From the NCBI GenBank assembly GCA_030512335.1, contig JAULSU010000003.1:62001-126000 (forward strand): 64,000 bases of DNA, written 5' to 3'. This DNA is from Immersiella caudata (taxonomy: Eukaryota > Ascomycota > Sordariomycetes > Sordariales > Lasiosphaeriaceae). Positions 1 to 13,009 of this stretch are shown one piece after another (the first letter of the stretch is position 1; each line of letters starts with the position of its first letter). The notes under the pieces are model-generated. The model was not told where the DNA came from. It saw only the letters and a program-made list of their open reading frames with translations, and did no database searches. A program made the position numbers and the translations under genes.

Positions 1-329
1 GTTGGTCGCTTGGCGGCATGCAGAGTAGATCCAAAACGGCTTCCATCGCGGTGCCAAGACTTGAGCATCTGCTGTGGCCAGGACAAACGACCCACAAAGC
101 GGAGAGAGTCTTTGAACCACGTCCAATCAACAATGAAATAGCCAAACTGTTGGAAAGAGTGCTTTTCATTTTCCCGCTCAGAACCAGGTACGAAGCCAAC
201 CTTCGAACCAGAACAAGACACCTGAACTCCAACCTTCACACCGCGCTCCAATGATATCCAAAATGACGCGCACTTATCCAAGAATTAGTAACCAAAAGCC
301 CCAAGGTTCTATGCTGAAGACCCGCTCAA
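1..329. other. no gene seen; 3' flank of the regulator gene
   Basis: No reading frame here looks like protein. The stretch lies just past the stop codon of the minus-strand regulator and probably holds its 3' untranslated region. Confidence 0.5.
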
Positions 330-3131
330 CTAGAAGTAGAATTGCTGCTGCTGTGGCTGTCCCGGCGGCGGATGCGCTAGAAAGTCAAAGTTCATCGAGT
401 CGACGCCAGTATTGAATGGATCGGGTTGATCTGCTAATCAAATGTTAGCGCTCAGTGAGAGAAGCATAGAAAATGTCAGACATACCCCAGAAGATTGAGT
501 CATAAACCTCCAAAGGCTCCATGTACGCCCCTGGATCAAACGCGGATATATCGGGGAGAGCGCCTGATGGCGGAAGAGGTTGGCCGAATGGCATGTTACT
601 GTCAAGTGTTAGCGACCTGCACTTTGCGACTATGGCTATGTGACGTACCCAGAGAAGTCGGGCATCCCAGCGGTGACACCTTGCTGCTGCTGTTGAAGTT
701 CCGCCATGGCCAGCGCAGCGTTCTGATGGGGATCCAGCCCCTGTGGTGGAAGTTGAGCCTGCCCACTCTGGCCATTCTGAGGTAGGGAGACCCCGTTGGT
801 CAGAGATGAGATGTTGCCAAACTGCAACGGGGTTCGCGTGCCCGAGGCCGGGACCGATATGCTGCCTTCCCGCTTGATACCCGGCCGAACAATGCTGCCG
901 TGATCGTAAATGTTCTTCAACGCCGTCAGTGCCCTCGAAAGCGGCCCAGACAGTTCAATGTCGTGATCCGACTTCTGGATATGGGGCTGAGGTGACGTCT
1001 GGTCCTTTGCTGCCGTTGCCGACAATGCCGAGATGAGGTCGCCTTGAAGCTGCCGTACTTCGGGATCAGCATTGGTTTCCCCCAGGAGACCCAAGAGAAC
1101 CGCCGACGACAACCCGTGGTAAGTGAACGCCCAAGAACGCGTCGGGATCACTGAGAGCTGATGCATCGCCAAAAACATGCGCACCGTCTCCGTCAAGTTG
1201 GCCTTGCAGCGATCTGCCAGGAGCTTCTTCTGCGTGTGGTCGAGCCTGGTCCCGCCCCTGTTGAGAAGTGCGGGCCGGCAGCATACCGAGACAATGAAGG
1301 CGGTGTGGAGGCGAATGGCAAAATGCTGAAGACGATCCAGCGCGGATTTGCAGGCGTCCTTGCTGCGCAACTGCAGCATCAGCTTGTTGCGGATTCCCTC
1401 AACCGCGGCGCAGTTATCCAAAATCTGAGTATACGTCGCTGCGGCAACTGCATCGGGGTTCAGGCGCTGAGAGATGATCTGGTCGAGGTGATACATGGCT
1501 TCGAGATAGGCCCAACCTTCGGTCTCGGCTGTGGGTGACATCGGTATTGGGCAGCACGGTATGTTGGTCATTGGCATGCGGTCAAAGGACAGCGATGTAA
1601 GCGTGTCGTGCCAAAGGCAGGTCCACCTATCATGGTTAGCGAGGTGCCCACACAAATGGAGCCACCAACAATACCATAGTTTCCGCCTTGACGTTTCCTT
1701 TTTCACAGCTTCCGGACTTGAGCGGGCATCGATGTATTGAGTTCTGTGGAGGCCCAGAGACTGTGCCAGCCGGCAAGTCAAGCCTAGCAAGGCCCATGAC
1801 GCCTCGGCCTTCATGTCGTTGAGGAGAACAAATCCAACCATCAACATGGCTTGGATGGAGTCAAGATTTGGTCTGGAAACGATCAGCATGGGCAACCCAA
1901 CGAGGCCATAGCTCAAACCCACCTCAAAAGAAAATTTCCTAGCCGCAGGAAGTGGAAGGAAATCTGAATGTAGTTTTGGGAGTCTTTGGTGCGGATGTGA
2001 TAGGGTGAGTCGTGGTATTGTGACCCCACAGCGAGAACGGCAAACAGCAAGGCTAGCCACGATGCAGAGACGGGCTTAGTCGTCTTAGTCGAAGCCCTGG
2101 CGTTCTTTGCGCGGTCCTCGAGATATACCATCAACTTGGATTCGAGGTCGTCGATGTCGATCACAAAGCCCCAAAATGGTTGGGGGATTTCCTTGTACGT
2201 CCGAAAGAGTCTAGGGGGCAGACATGAGCAGGTGGTCATCAACAACCAAAGGGAAGGTTCACAAACTTCATGACTTCCCGATCCGATGGGAGCTCGGAGG
2301 AGATGTCGGACGTTAGCCTGCTCAAGTGGCGGGCCGACATGAGGGGGAAGGGGGCCGAGTTGTCCAGGCCGAGCAGGGACCGCATGTCCTGGCGGATTAC
2401 GTTCACATCCTCGGGCTTGTTGGTAGCGGTCTGCTCTCTCAGCAGGGCGGGAATGCTGTTCTGGCCAAAGTCCCTTGAGATCTCGATGGGCTCGGACTCT
2501 GAATATGCAGTCAGCGCTGCCCACCACCACAACACATCGTCCGGGTCACCCACCGTACGCACTGATGGACTCACGGGCCTCGTTGCTCAGGCTTGGGGAT
2601 GCTGGCTCGTCGGGCGGGTGCGGCCTCTTCTTGGAGACGGGGTTGGTATCGGAGAAGGAACCGCTCTTGGCGGTGGCGGACTTGTTCGGCTTGTAGGAGC
2701 AGAGCCCGGGGTGTTCCCGCTTGACGCAGTTTTCGCAGGGGGCTTTGTTGTCACATTTGACCTTGCGTTGGCGACAGGGCCAGCATGCGGTACCTGCAGG
2801 TTGGTGAGCGGGTGCCATCAAAAGGGAGCATGGACTAGCCGATCGCCGAACAATCACTGGCCACACGGGGTGTTGTTAGGTTGAAAGGGAGGTACGGAGC
2901 GGGATGGCAGTGTGTCGTGGCATCCAGATGCCGAGGGATCGCCAGGCACGGCCGGGGCAAGCACCTTCTATGGTGATTTTCCGGTAGAAGGGGGGTGGGG
3001 GGGCGTTCAGAGCGACACAAAAGACGAGCGACCCACTTACCATATCTCACCTTGCGATGCGAATGGATGATGCGACTAGCCTCCTCGGGCGTGAGCTCCT
3101 CGAGGTTGGGGCTCTCGTGCGCGTCAGACAT
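330..3131 (-). CDS. Zn2Cys6 fungal-specific transcription factor
   Basis: Nuclear DNA-binding regulator of the Gal4-like class; target genes cannot be read from the sequence. The start at 3131 opens a conserved-looking leader (MSDAHESPNLEEL) ending in HRKVRYG. A 247-bp intron (2794-3040) then splits that leader from the zinc cluster TACWPCRQRKVKCDN...CENC...C, with six cysteines in the C-x2-C-x6-C-x5-C-x2-C-x6-C style. The middle and C-terminal parts match the fungal_trans domain, for example the RRKLW/WTCLWHDTLTSLSFDR region across an intron near 1640-1685. Further short introns lie near 2499-2553, 2210-2265 and 1865-1915. The C-terminus needs two more introns (about 600-650 and 430-475) to reach a Gln-rich end, PQQQQFYF, with its stop at 330. 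The apparent end of the frame at 636 is therefore not the true end. I am sure of the family; the exact introns are my reading of splice signals. Confidence 0.9.
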
Positions 3132-5403
3132 TGCGAAGAGCTGGGCTGGCCGCCGCAGACGGCGCGCGCGATGGGTGCGCGATTGCACGAGATGGTGGGT
3201 GGTGCGGTGCGGCGACTCGGGATGGGAGGGGGGCTCAAACTGGCGTGGCGTGGGGCAATGGGCGGCCGCTGGCGGGCGCCGCAGCCGCTCGTTCGGGTCG
3301 CCAAAAAAAAAAAAGGATTGTGGAGCCGCAGTCTCGACTGCGAGTCGCTAGGCGCGCTGAACGCGGGGCTAGAGCGTGGTTACGGGCGTTTCTGAGCCAG
3401 TTCCAGGTCTGGGGCCGCGTTGGACAGAGAGGGGATGGTGGACAGTTGAATACCGATTGAAATCCGAAAACGACATCCCCTCATCGGGGCAGACACCGAG
3501 CACGGTCGAGTTTTAACTGACGTGGGGAATGAAAGCTCGGAATCTGCGGCCTGGGAGTGGCGTGGCGGGGTGCTGACTGAGCTCGTCGGACCCCACCCAG
3601 GACCCTCCTCAAAATCCCGACTCGCCCCTCATCCGCTTCAACACTTCCATCAATTCTCTTCCCGACACCACATAAGTAGTCCCGCTTCTGCTATGTGGCG
3701 CTCAATGGCCCTACCATTTATTGCATCCTCGAACGGCTTCAGTCCCATGACTCGAGGCCGTTGATCACAGGGACAACGATGTCGAAAGAAGCTCGTCTGC
3801 GGGGTCCTCCCACGCAGAGTGCTCCGGGCATGGTCCGTGCATTGCCCCAGCCAGTCGGCACAGCAGAAGGGACGGCACTATCCGAGGTGTGGCACGGATC
3901 TTGGCGAGTTTCTCGTCGTGCGGTATCAGGCAAAATGCAGTGCGAGGTTAGGGATGGCATGGGTTGCAGTCGCGAGAACGTGGTTCGGCTGCACTTGCAG
4001 ATAGATTCTAGCCTCGTGGTGATAAAAACGATGTCACTAGAACATGCGAAGTTCTCTTGCTGCTGTGATGGGCCATGCTTCAAGGCTTCAGAGTGGAGCT
4101 GGGCACCCCTGCTCCGATGACGGATTAATTGGTCACCGTGCCGGGGGCAGCGCGCCATCCCGCAAATGGAAGCAGCTGGAAGGCATCTTTGGACGCACCT
4201 AAGTTGCCAGGCACCCCATCGATTGCATCCAGGCACCACGAAACGGCTATCAGGTTGTCCCACCGACCGTTGGAAGGCATTCCAGGGCAAGCCTGTCGAG
4301 GTATGTACTTAAGTTTTGATATCCGTGTTTCTTGCTCTCCATGGTCTGTTTCGAGGAGCACTGTTGCTCTGTCCGTTGGCGCCCGTTTGCACCCGTGCGA
4401 CATCATCTCCACAATGCACAACCGCTGCGGTGGGCCTCCACAGTAACCCTAAGGCGGAAAGTCGACAATGACCTTGCACATTGGTTTTCCTCCAGAGAGC
4501 TTCGGAGAGGGAAAACAGCCCCACAAGCGCGCGGTTCGCGACTTTGGGAGTAGTGCTCCCATGACGTGCCGTTGTCGATGGGAGCTCTCTTTTTACGGCC
4601 TCAAGCCAGAATCGTTGAGTGCCTTCGTTGTGACTGACAGTGGCACAAACAGGCCGCAACTCAGCCGAAATCTCCTTCTTCAAGGCCCTTGACCTCGGAT
4701 CCCTGCATCGATTCGGAGAACGCAAGCACAGCCGAGGGGAACAACATCGAAATCTCGCCCCGGCCCAGGGGTTTCTCGGAGGCACGGACTCGAGGCTTGA
4801 ACCCTTGAGGCCCCCATCCAACCGTCGGAACAAGTCGCTACATTACTTGGGAAAGTCAGCGTGCTGTCTTTGTACGTCCGTGTTTCGATACTGGTTTCCT
4901 ACCTTGGACCCTTTCCAATCGGTGTTTTTTTTTTCTTTTTCTTTTTCCACCACGTCTGGCGTATCCCGTCAGACCAGGCTGGAGCTTGTCACAGCCGTGT
5001 CAAGAGATTCGGCAGTTTGCCTACTTTGCATCAACCACGTCGTACAAGTCAACTCGGATGGGCATCTCCTCTCCCTTCTACCCGCAAAGCTGCTGAAGTT
5101 GATCTTATCTTCTTTCGTCTCTTACTTGCCATCCCTCCGGCCAAACCATCCCAAAACTGTATTGTAGCGTCAACATCGAGACAAAAAAAAATACCAGATT
5201 TGTTTTCCCCTCATTCAGATGGACTTGACATTCTCCTACCGTGACGCCGCTCGTAGCAAATCATATTGCACAATGACAGACTCGACAACGGCGCGACTTG
5301 CAAAGCTGACACGCATGCTAGGATGTCGAGCAGAATAGGAAACCACTTAGATCCCGATATACCGTAGCGCCGAGTAAATTCAGGATAAGAGTCACACGGG
5401 AAC
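3132..5403. other. 2.3 kb divergent promoter region, no gene supported
   Basis: This lies between the minus-strand regulator and the plus-strand RdRP, so it holds both 5' regions. Several frames of 100-180 codons are open, but none has domain-like composition or fitting splice sites. A pyrimidine tract at about 4926-4951 and an A-run at about 3302-3313 are the only compositional marks. Confidence 0.5.
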
Positions 5404-8400
5404 ATGCCAACCCGGACGGTAGGATGCGGTGGGACTGCCGAAGTCCTCGTCCAAGCGGAGCGGGACAAGGCATCTCGCAAGCTGCGGGAGGCGGTGCGTG
5501 ATTTAAACAAGGCGCACAACACGGGGATATTTCTCCCCAACCCAAAAAACTCACAGAGCTCACGATTCGACAAAGAATACCGCCGCTGCTCCCAAATCTG
5601 CGAACGGCTTGCGTACCTTGTCGTCAAGAACGACGGAACTCTGCAGAGGGTGCGCGCTAGCTTTGTCAACGAAGTGAAAGCCGAGACGCAAAAGTGGGCT
5701 GCCGTCCCAACGTCTCTCGATACACTCAAGGCAGAGAGTGCCGGAGAGAAATTGCGCCTGCAGGAGGTTCTCCTCGAACTTCTCCAACGATGCGTTCCTG
5801 CCAACCTCCTTCCACCAACAACCACAACTGCAAATTCTCAATTATTGCTCGATTCAATTCCCTCGCCGTCCTCCCGCAGCTCCGAGTCCCACACGCCACA
5901 CAGGCGACCCGGCAGCGAACTCGGCGTTCCCACTGACGCGGAGATGGACATCGACGTCGAGACGCCATCCAAGCCAAGATGCAAGCGCCCCTCCGACGGC
6001 GAGCTGTCACCATCCGAGTGCGCGTCCAAGAAGAGAAAGGGCAAGACCGGCAACCCTTCGCGGCCGTCTCCAGTCCCAGGCCCCAAGGCGGTCTCAGCGT
6101 TGGACCAGGTCCCTCGTCGCCGTCGTCACCAGACTGCCGGCAGCAGCAGTGATTCGTCGTTCAAGACCCCCAAGACGAATCCTACCCCCACTCAGGTCGC
6201 ACCTGATCTCATGTCAGACGTCAACTTTGGCGATGACGAGAGAGATGTCGGCGCTCACAAGTTGAAGCCCAAGCCCACGCCCCTCCTCTCGCAGGGGTTC
6301 GAGGCCCAGCGGTTCGAGTTCCAGAGGCCGACGGTCGCCGCGAGCCAAAGCCATACCCCGCTATTAAGATTTGGCCTCGATGACTCTACGGTTCCTGAGC
6401 GGTATTTTCAATGTTCCGCCGCTGTCTCGTCGAGTCAGAAGATGGCCGTGCGGCCGCGTCTTTCGGCCGTTTCGACCGGAAGTACCGATTATTATAGTAT
6501 TGAGGAAATCGTTATTTCGGATGACGATGATGACGACGACAACGACGAGCCCGTTGCAATTGCGCCGCCCCGTGACTCCAACGTTACCCCGAAGCCGACC
6601 CAGTGGGCTGTTGCGCCTCCACCGCCGAAGCCAACAACAAACACAACAAAGGCCTCGTTCGCCGCTCCGCCAGTCCCATCAACGCCGTCAACACGGGCTC
6701 GAACAATCCCTGCCAAGAATATCGCGACTCCATCGCGAGCTCCTGTCACACCCTCGAGACCCGTCGCTACTCCGGCTGCCAGTGCGAGGACTCCTGTCAC
6801 GCCCAGCTCGAGGCAGATTGCGACCCCATCCGCGCAGACTCCTGTTGCGACCATTCGAAAACGCTTGACTGGCATCTGGCGTAGGTTCACGACAAAAGGA
6901 TCCCTCTCTCTCGTGCTTCGCTGACCGTCTTTTCCATTCCAGCTTCTTTCCCCGAATGGCTTCACGAAGCACCCATGGCCGTCGCCTGGGAGATGATGCG
7001 CATCGGCGTCCACTGCAAGGTCGATCTGAGCACCCTGGACGGTATGCAGTACAACAAGGAGTGGGCCACTCCCCGCGGAATCGAGAAGATGTGGGAGGAC
7101 CTGAGGGCCTACGACAAGGAGCATCCCCTCATTACCAACGATGACTCTCTTGTTGCGCTGCGATTCAAGACCTTTCCAGCAAAGCCAGCAGATGATATCT
7201 TTGCTGCGGCCCTCACCGACGGGTTCGAATTCGCCGGCAACACCGTTGTTATGGTTGCTTCCTTGGACTACAGCCCAAAGTCTTGGGGCCCACTTTATCT
7301 TCTCGATATGAAACCCCTCAAGTTCGAAAAGGGGTGCCGCTTGACACGCCGCTTCGGACCTGATCGATTTCTCGAGGTCCTCATCGCGTCACCAACAGGC
7401 TACGGTACCGCGCATGCAAAGATTGACGGCGCCGCCGAAGCCATTATCGACTGGTTGACACTCAAGCCACACCCTCTCGCTGGAAGGAAATGGCGAGCTT
7501 TCTACACCAAGTCTGCAGGGTTCCGAGACCCAACAAAGACCGATGATACCCTTCTTCCAGCGTCTCAGATGGCCAAGAAAATCGGCACCGAGCGGGTTCA
7601 CCTCTTTGCTGAAACCGGCTATGGCTTCAAGCGCGCACCCTCCCAGGATCAGGACGCCGATTTCGTTGTGCCTGTTGACGAAACCTCGGCATCCCGCACC
7701 GACTTCATGGCGAGCCAGATGCTGGATTGGCTCCTCGATTTCAAGAACAACACGGATCAGCCGTTCCTGAAGCTCTTCTCACGCATCTCACTCGGTCTGA
7801 CGAAGACGACACCCACCGTTACCTTTTTGCCAGACCATCTCGTCCCCGAGGGAGAGAGCAAGCAGCTTCTTCATCAAGTCGAGGATATCCTGTCACCCAC
7901 CGGCCAAGTCATGAACGACGGATGCGGCCGTATGTCTCTGGGCACAGCGCGTCTCATCCGTGATTATCTCGGGCTGCAAGAGATTCCTTCTGCTGTGCAG
8001 GGACGTATCGGCTCGGCCAAGGGTATGTGGATCCGCGACGTTGATGACCCGGGCCAAGACCTCGACAACATCTGGATTGAAACGTTCCCTTCGCAGCGCA
8101 AGTGGGTGTGCGACTTCGAGGACCCTTTGCAGCGCACGCTCGAAATTAAGGACGTTTCCAGAGAGCTCTCCTCTGCGAACCTGAATCTTCAGTTTCTGCC
8201 AGTGTTGGAGGATCGAGCTGTCGATAAGAAGAAGATGAGGAAGACTCTTGGTGATCGGCTGCGACGAGAGTTGATGCGGGTGTTTGAAGCCCAAGATAAT
8301 GCTTTCAGCAGCCCTGTTCACTTCAAGCAGTGGCTCGCCCATTTCAGCACTCGGAAGCGCCGGGCGAACATTGGATATGTCCCCATGCTGGGGGGTATAC

Positions 8401-10218
8401 CAGAGAGTAAGGAGGAGCTCATGCACATGATGTAGGTCTTCAACCTGGAATTCGTGGTTCTGTTGCATGTCTCGAACGCAGCTTTGAGGACACCTTAAAA
8501 GACATGACTGACGGATATGTAGGCTTGATGGGGGCTTTGTTCCCAAAGATTCCCTGTATATGGTTGAAACCGCTCTTAAGCTGCAGCAACAGCTCTGCGA
8601 GGATCTGAGGACAAAGATGAAGATCAGTGTCGGCTGCTCCACATACGCTTACATGTGTCCCGATTTCACCCGAACGGTTCCCGAAGGCGAAGCCCACCTG
8701 GCCTTTTCCAACAAATTCCACGCCGAAGATCAAGACGCATTCTTCACACTGTTGACAAAGTGCGATCTACTTGTCGCCCGCGCGCCGGCTCACCATCCTA
8801 GCGATGTACAGCGAGTGAAGGCCGTTTTCCGACACGATCTACACTGCGTCCAGAACGTCATCCTCTTCTCGATCAAAGGCAACGTCCCGCTTGCTGATAA
8901 GCTGTCCGGCGGTGACTACGACGGCGATTTGGCTTGGGTGTGCTGGGACCAGGAAATCGTGGAGAACTTTCAGAATGCGGAGGTCCCCGTGCAGCCAGAC
9001 CTTTCTGAGCACCTCGTCAAAGACAAGAGGAGGTTCGTGGACTTGATTCCAGCACCTGCCGACAAAGAAACCTCAAAACTCGACAATGTCTTGTTCTACT
9101 CAGAGCCTAACACTCATGGCGCCGCCAGAGGGCCTGCTGCCCTTACGACTGCAACGTACGAGATGGTCAACAAGAGCTTCCAATTTGCCATGCTCCCGGA
9201 CTATCTCGGGATTTGCACCAATTACAAGGAGAAGATCTGCTACCATCGCGGCAACGTCAACGATGAGGTAGCTCTTCTTCTTTCTACGCTCGTTGGCCAG
9301 CTCGTCGACGCAGCCAAGCAGGGTACCAAATTTACCGACGCGACGTGGAAGACGCTCCGAACCCAGCTCGGCCCTATGCAGCTCCCTGACCCAGCGTACA
9401 AGACCGAGAATCGGACCTTCAACGTCCCCGTCGAACAGATGCACATCATCGACTATCTCAAATTCATCGTGGCAATTCCAGCCATCAAATCGCATCTGAA
9501 CGCGCTGCAGATAAAGTTGAACCCTTCGGCCTCGCCACGCAAAGGGCTTTCCCCATCGTCCCTGAACGAGCCAAAGCGCACGCACTACGACGCGGACCTT
9601 ACCAAGCTGTGCAACAACTTCGATGACCTCGGCAAGACATCCAGCACCTTCCAAAACATCCACCTTAGGCTCAAGGAGGCCCTCGGGGAGCTATTCGAGG
9701 CCTGGCAACGATCCGCGCGTAACCCAATGTCCAACGACACCTCCTCCTCATCTGCCAACCGCGTCTTGCGAATCTACCCGCAGTACCAGGCCATCACGCT
9801 CCAGTCCCTCGACTGCAAGACGGCGCCCAACATTGCCTTTCTTCTCTCTGGCGGTCCGGGCACCACCACCAACAGCCAGCCCTTCCTTCTCTCCGGAGAA
9901 AGCTACCTATCCGACCCCTCCGAGTATTCCCAATTCGCCCTCCTCAAGGCCTCGACTCTGTTCAAACACTACTACCAACGACACCCACCCTACGTCTGGC
10001 ACATGGCCGGACGCCAGCTCTGCGTCCTTAAGGCCCTCGCCGTCACCAACGGCGGCGGCTCTGGGTACCTGACCACGGTGGTCCCGCTGATGTACGCGGG
10101 CATGGGGACGGATCAAAAGTTCGTCAGGCAGTATTTGGCGAGGCGGGAGGTGGATTCCCGTCGGTATATCGAGGGGATGGAGGGGGAGAAGGAGGCGTCC
10201 GTGTATGATGGCTATTAG
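5404..10218 (+). CDS. qde-1: RNA-dependent RNA polymerase, QDE-1 type
   Basis: Cellular RdRP of the RNA-silencing (quelling) pathway: it makes double-stranded RNA, and the QDE-1 class also copies from DNA templates. Three exons, 5404-6880, 6943-8431 and 8523-10218, join in frame to 1553 codons; both introns have GT...AG ends. The catalytic metal-binding motif DYDGD (D1120, D1122, D1124) sits in LSGGDYDGDLAWV inside the double-psi beta-barrel. The SGGDYDGD form, rather than GSDLDGD, is why I favour the QDE-1 group over SAD-1; that assignment is from memory of the families. The first about 490 residues include a long disordered tract rich in Pro, Ser and Thr, with ATPSR/PVTPS-like repeats and an acidic run after IEEIVIS (366-379). 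The length fits QDE-1-like proteins. No silencing partner lies nearby. Confidence 0.92.
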
Positions 10219-11784
10219 CCGGGTGCTCGACATATTTCTGAACATTGACCGTAAAAAAAACACATTGAGAGGAGGAGGGGTGTTTTATAGAAGGGGGTGA
10301 GGGGAGGGGCATAGAGTGTGGTGGATAAGAGGGAGTGGGAGTGCGGGAGAGAAGGGGGCTGACAGTCAGGATGGGGAGTAATGGACGCATCGAGGAGATC
10401 AAGGCTGAACGAGAATACCGCGGACACGGAAAACAAGAATTTGATTAGTGATCTTTTAGCAGACCGGGGGTAGTGGGTCACGGTGGCGGGGATACCTGTC
10501 CTCGGCGACGGGGTAGGTGATGGTGCTGAGGCCCGGAGATGGGTGGGATTCTCGACCTGGTTTTCTTTTTTTGGTCCGGCGGTTGGGCTCGCACTTGACA
10601 AAGTTGTCGATGTTCAAATGCCTTGCCGGTTTTTTTTCCTTGCTACGTATTCTCAATTTTTCTTTGGTCATCTTGGGTGGTGGTGATGGGTGACGGATGA
10701 TAGGGGAGGTGAGATGTAAAGATGGTAGACAGATGACGACTGAATGACCCGGTGAATTGGCTGGTTGGTGCGATGAGTTGGCCAATTAATCCCATGGATG
10801 TGACAATTTTTTGGGTGTGGATGCTAATCGCGTTTTCGGAGATGTGTGTTGATGCTCTGTTGGTGATGGTGTTTGGTGGGGAGTTGAAGGTGAAGCTTTC
10901 CCTCAACTGAGATTCCTCGGCCTCTTTCCTTATATCCCCGCAGTCACTTTTGTCGCCACCTTGTCGCCCTTTGGCTGGCCAGATCGTCGCACCATCTTCG
11001 CAGGATGTCGCATACACACCGAATGGGCAACTTGGTGGCGATACGAGTTGAATTTTGAGGTGATTTCTTGGTGGTTTGGTTGAGTTTTGGGGTTTGGATC
11101 CGGGTCGATGGATCTCACTGATGCGTTACACGGTGACCTCGGGGAGGGGAAAGGCACCATCGTTCTACCATCAAAAAAATTCACTCAGTCTGCCACAGGC
11201 AGACTGGGAGAAGCTGTCGCACACGGAATGATCGAGTTGTGGCGCTGCTCACATGTCAAATGATCTACCTCTGGAGCAACACAGTTGAGCACGGAGAGTC
11301 TGATAACCCCACCTGCCCAATCCGGTATATGACATTAATCGCGGGGTTGCACGGTCCACAAGCGTCCACACCTGTGAATGCCATCACAGATGTCGAGAAA
11401 ATCCAGAGATGTTCAAGAGAGGCCCATTGTCGCGTGTGGAGGTAGTTAGGTATCATGATTGATTATAGCAGATACCTAGGTAATTGCCCTCCTAGCGAAG
11501 TCCATCTCGATATGCTTGTCAGGCGTGCTTCCGTAACCAGTGCGCAATCCATCGTAACTCCTCATTACGTCACTGTCCCCTTGATAGGTAATTTACCTCC
11601 CAATCGCCATAATCTCTCTCCTACATACGCTTTGTCTTGGTGCGCATTGCGAATGGGACTCTCGGCTGCTTGGCTCTTGTCATCTGTTCCCGTCAGCTTG
11701 GTTCGTGAGGATTTGGGGAGAAAAAGAGAAAAATGGATAACATACCGCTTTCGGCACGTTGGGAGCACGTCGACCGGCCATCTT
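10219..11784. other. 1.6 kb intergenic, no gene supported
   Basis: The 3' side of the RdRP gene. A Lys/Arg-rich minus-strand frame near 10456-10665 and purine-rich stretches near 10265-10350 are present, but nothing has convincing coding character. Confidence 0.45.
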
Positions 11785-12172
11785 CTAGATGGCGAGGCCG
11801 CCGAGGGTACCGAGGACGAGGGGAGTTGCCGCGATAGCTGTGGAGGTGGCTGTAGAGGTGGCAAGGCGCTCTGCGGAGGCGGCTGAGGCCGTAGCGAGGC
11901 GCTCGGTGGCCGCCGCTGCGCTGGCGGTAATGCGCTTGGTGGCGGCCTCGCTAGAGTCGCCCTTCTTGATCTTGAAGCTGCAGCCGTTGGGGGAGGTGCT
12001 GGAGCGGCAGACGATGTCGAAATGGGCATCGCTGGCCTCGGCCGCGGCGGCCGCGGCAGGCGAGGCTGCGAGGAGATTTTGCGTTAGCGATGAACAAGGG
12101 AACGCCAGCGAGGCGGTTAGGCGGGTAGATCAGTGGCATACAGTTGAAGACGTTCTTGAGAATATTAGCCAT
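11785..12172 (-). CDS. small Ala/Ser/Thr-rich hypothetical protein, two exons
   Basis: Function unknown. No single open frame shows this gene; it appears when a 76-bp intron is removed (12066-12141; GTATGC donor, CGCTAAC branch-like site, CGCAG acceptor). Exons 12142-12172 and 11785-12065 join in frame to 103 residues. The protein starts MANILKNVFNSSP and has a central part with two cysteines (IVCRSSTSPNGCSF, about residues 25-38). An Ala-rich segment with imperfect repeats of the type ATERLATASA / SAERLATSTA follows, and the end is hydrophobic (TPLVLGTLGGLAI). The start has A at -3. There is no signal peptide; the C-terminus could be a tail anchor. The clean splice signals and biased composition make me think it is real, but I recognise no family. 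Confidence 0.55.
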
Positions 12173-13009
12173 CGTTTCAAAGTCACGGTTGGATATGGTG
12201 ACCCCAATGGTTCCGTCGCCAGTTTTTTGGACTTGTGCTTGGCCGCGATCTGATGTTGGTGCCGTAAAATGCGGGGTCCGATGTATGGTCGTCGGGGCGG
12301 CGGTGTCGCTGACAACGTTGGTGAAGATGGGGTTGCGAGCTGGGGCGGAGAAACGGGAAGCTGCGCGCTAGACGAGGTGGAGATTTGTGAAATACTGCAT
12401 CAATTACGAGTGAATGCCCCAGGAGGGCAGGCCGCACCGTGAATTGCAAAGGCTTTCGATTTTGGATTTTGAATTCATGGCTGTAGGCCATAAATAAACG
12501 CAATATACAAAAAAACACAAACATCACAAGCCAAAAAAACGATACAGCCGTATCTTGAGGTGGCTTTTTTCGGCGTCAAAATGACCTCAACGAAGGAAGC
12601 CTGGCGAGCCGGTACTTAAACCTTAAGCCAAAATAAAACCGCCTCTCCTCTCCCCCCTTACAATTTCTTCCTCGCCAATAACTTCCATTAATTAAGAAAC
12701 CACAACTACAAGATGAATTGTAAAGCTAAAGTGGGGGAAGGGGGGGGGGGCGGCGCGCAGACCTAAAACGTAGATAAAGAACGGACACTTGAACGTGAAT
12801 GCCCAGGCTACTGTACCGGTTTTGGTTCACACAATGGGTCACGGTTCTGAACCAAAAGGAACGTGGTGCCGGGGGATGACGCCATGGTTTTGTATCTTTG
12901 CCCTCATCGCCAAAGAGGGGGCTGTGGGATTCAAGGGGTGCTTGTTTACCTAGGTTTGCAAGACCCGAAGTAGAATGCTCATTCTCATACACTCTATCAC
13001 ACAATGTCC
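12173..13009. other. 0.8 kb intergenic, no gene seen
   Basis: Promoter side of the small minus-strand gene and 3' side of the rhodopsin-like gene. It is moderately AT-rich around 12460-12720, with a G-run at about 12740-12751. No coding signal. Confidence 0.5.

Noticed and set aside
5404..10218. Possibility that the RdRP is of viral origin
   Set aside because: The DYDGD double-psi-barrel motif and spliced gene structure are those of the cellular silencing RdRP family.
10456..10665. Lys/Arg-rich minus-strand frame after the RdRP gene
   Set aside because: No convincing start context or continuation; could be chance in purine-rich DNA.
11789..12253. 154-codon plus-strand Ala/Val-rich frame
   Set aside because: It is antisense to the two-exon small gene, whose splice signals and composition are better.
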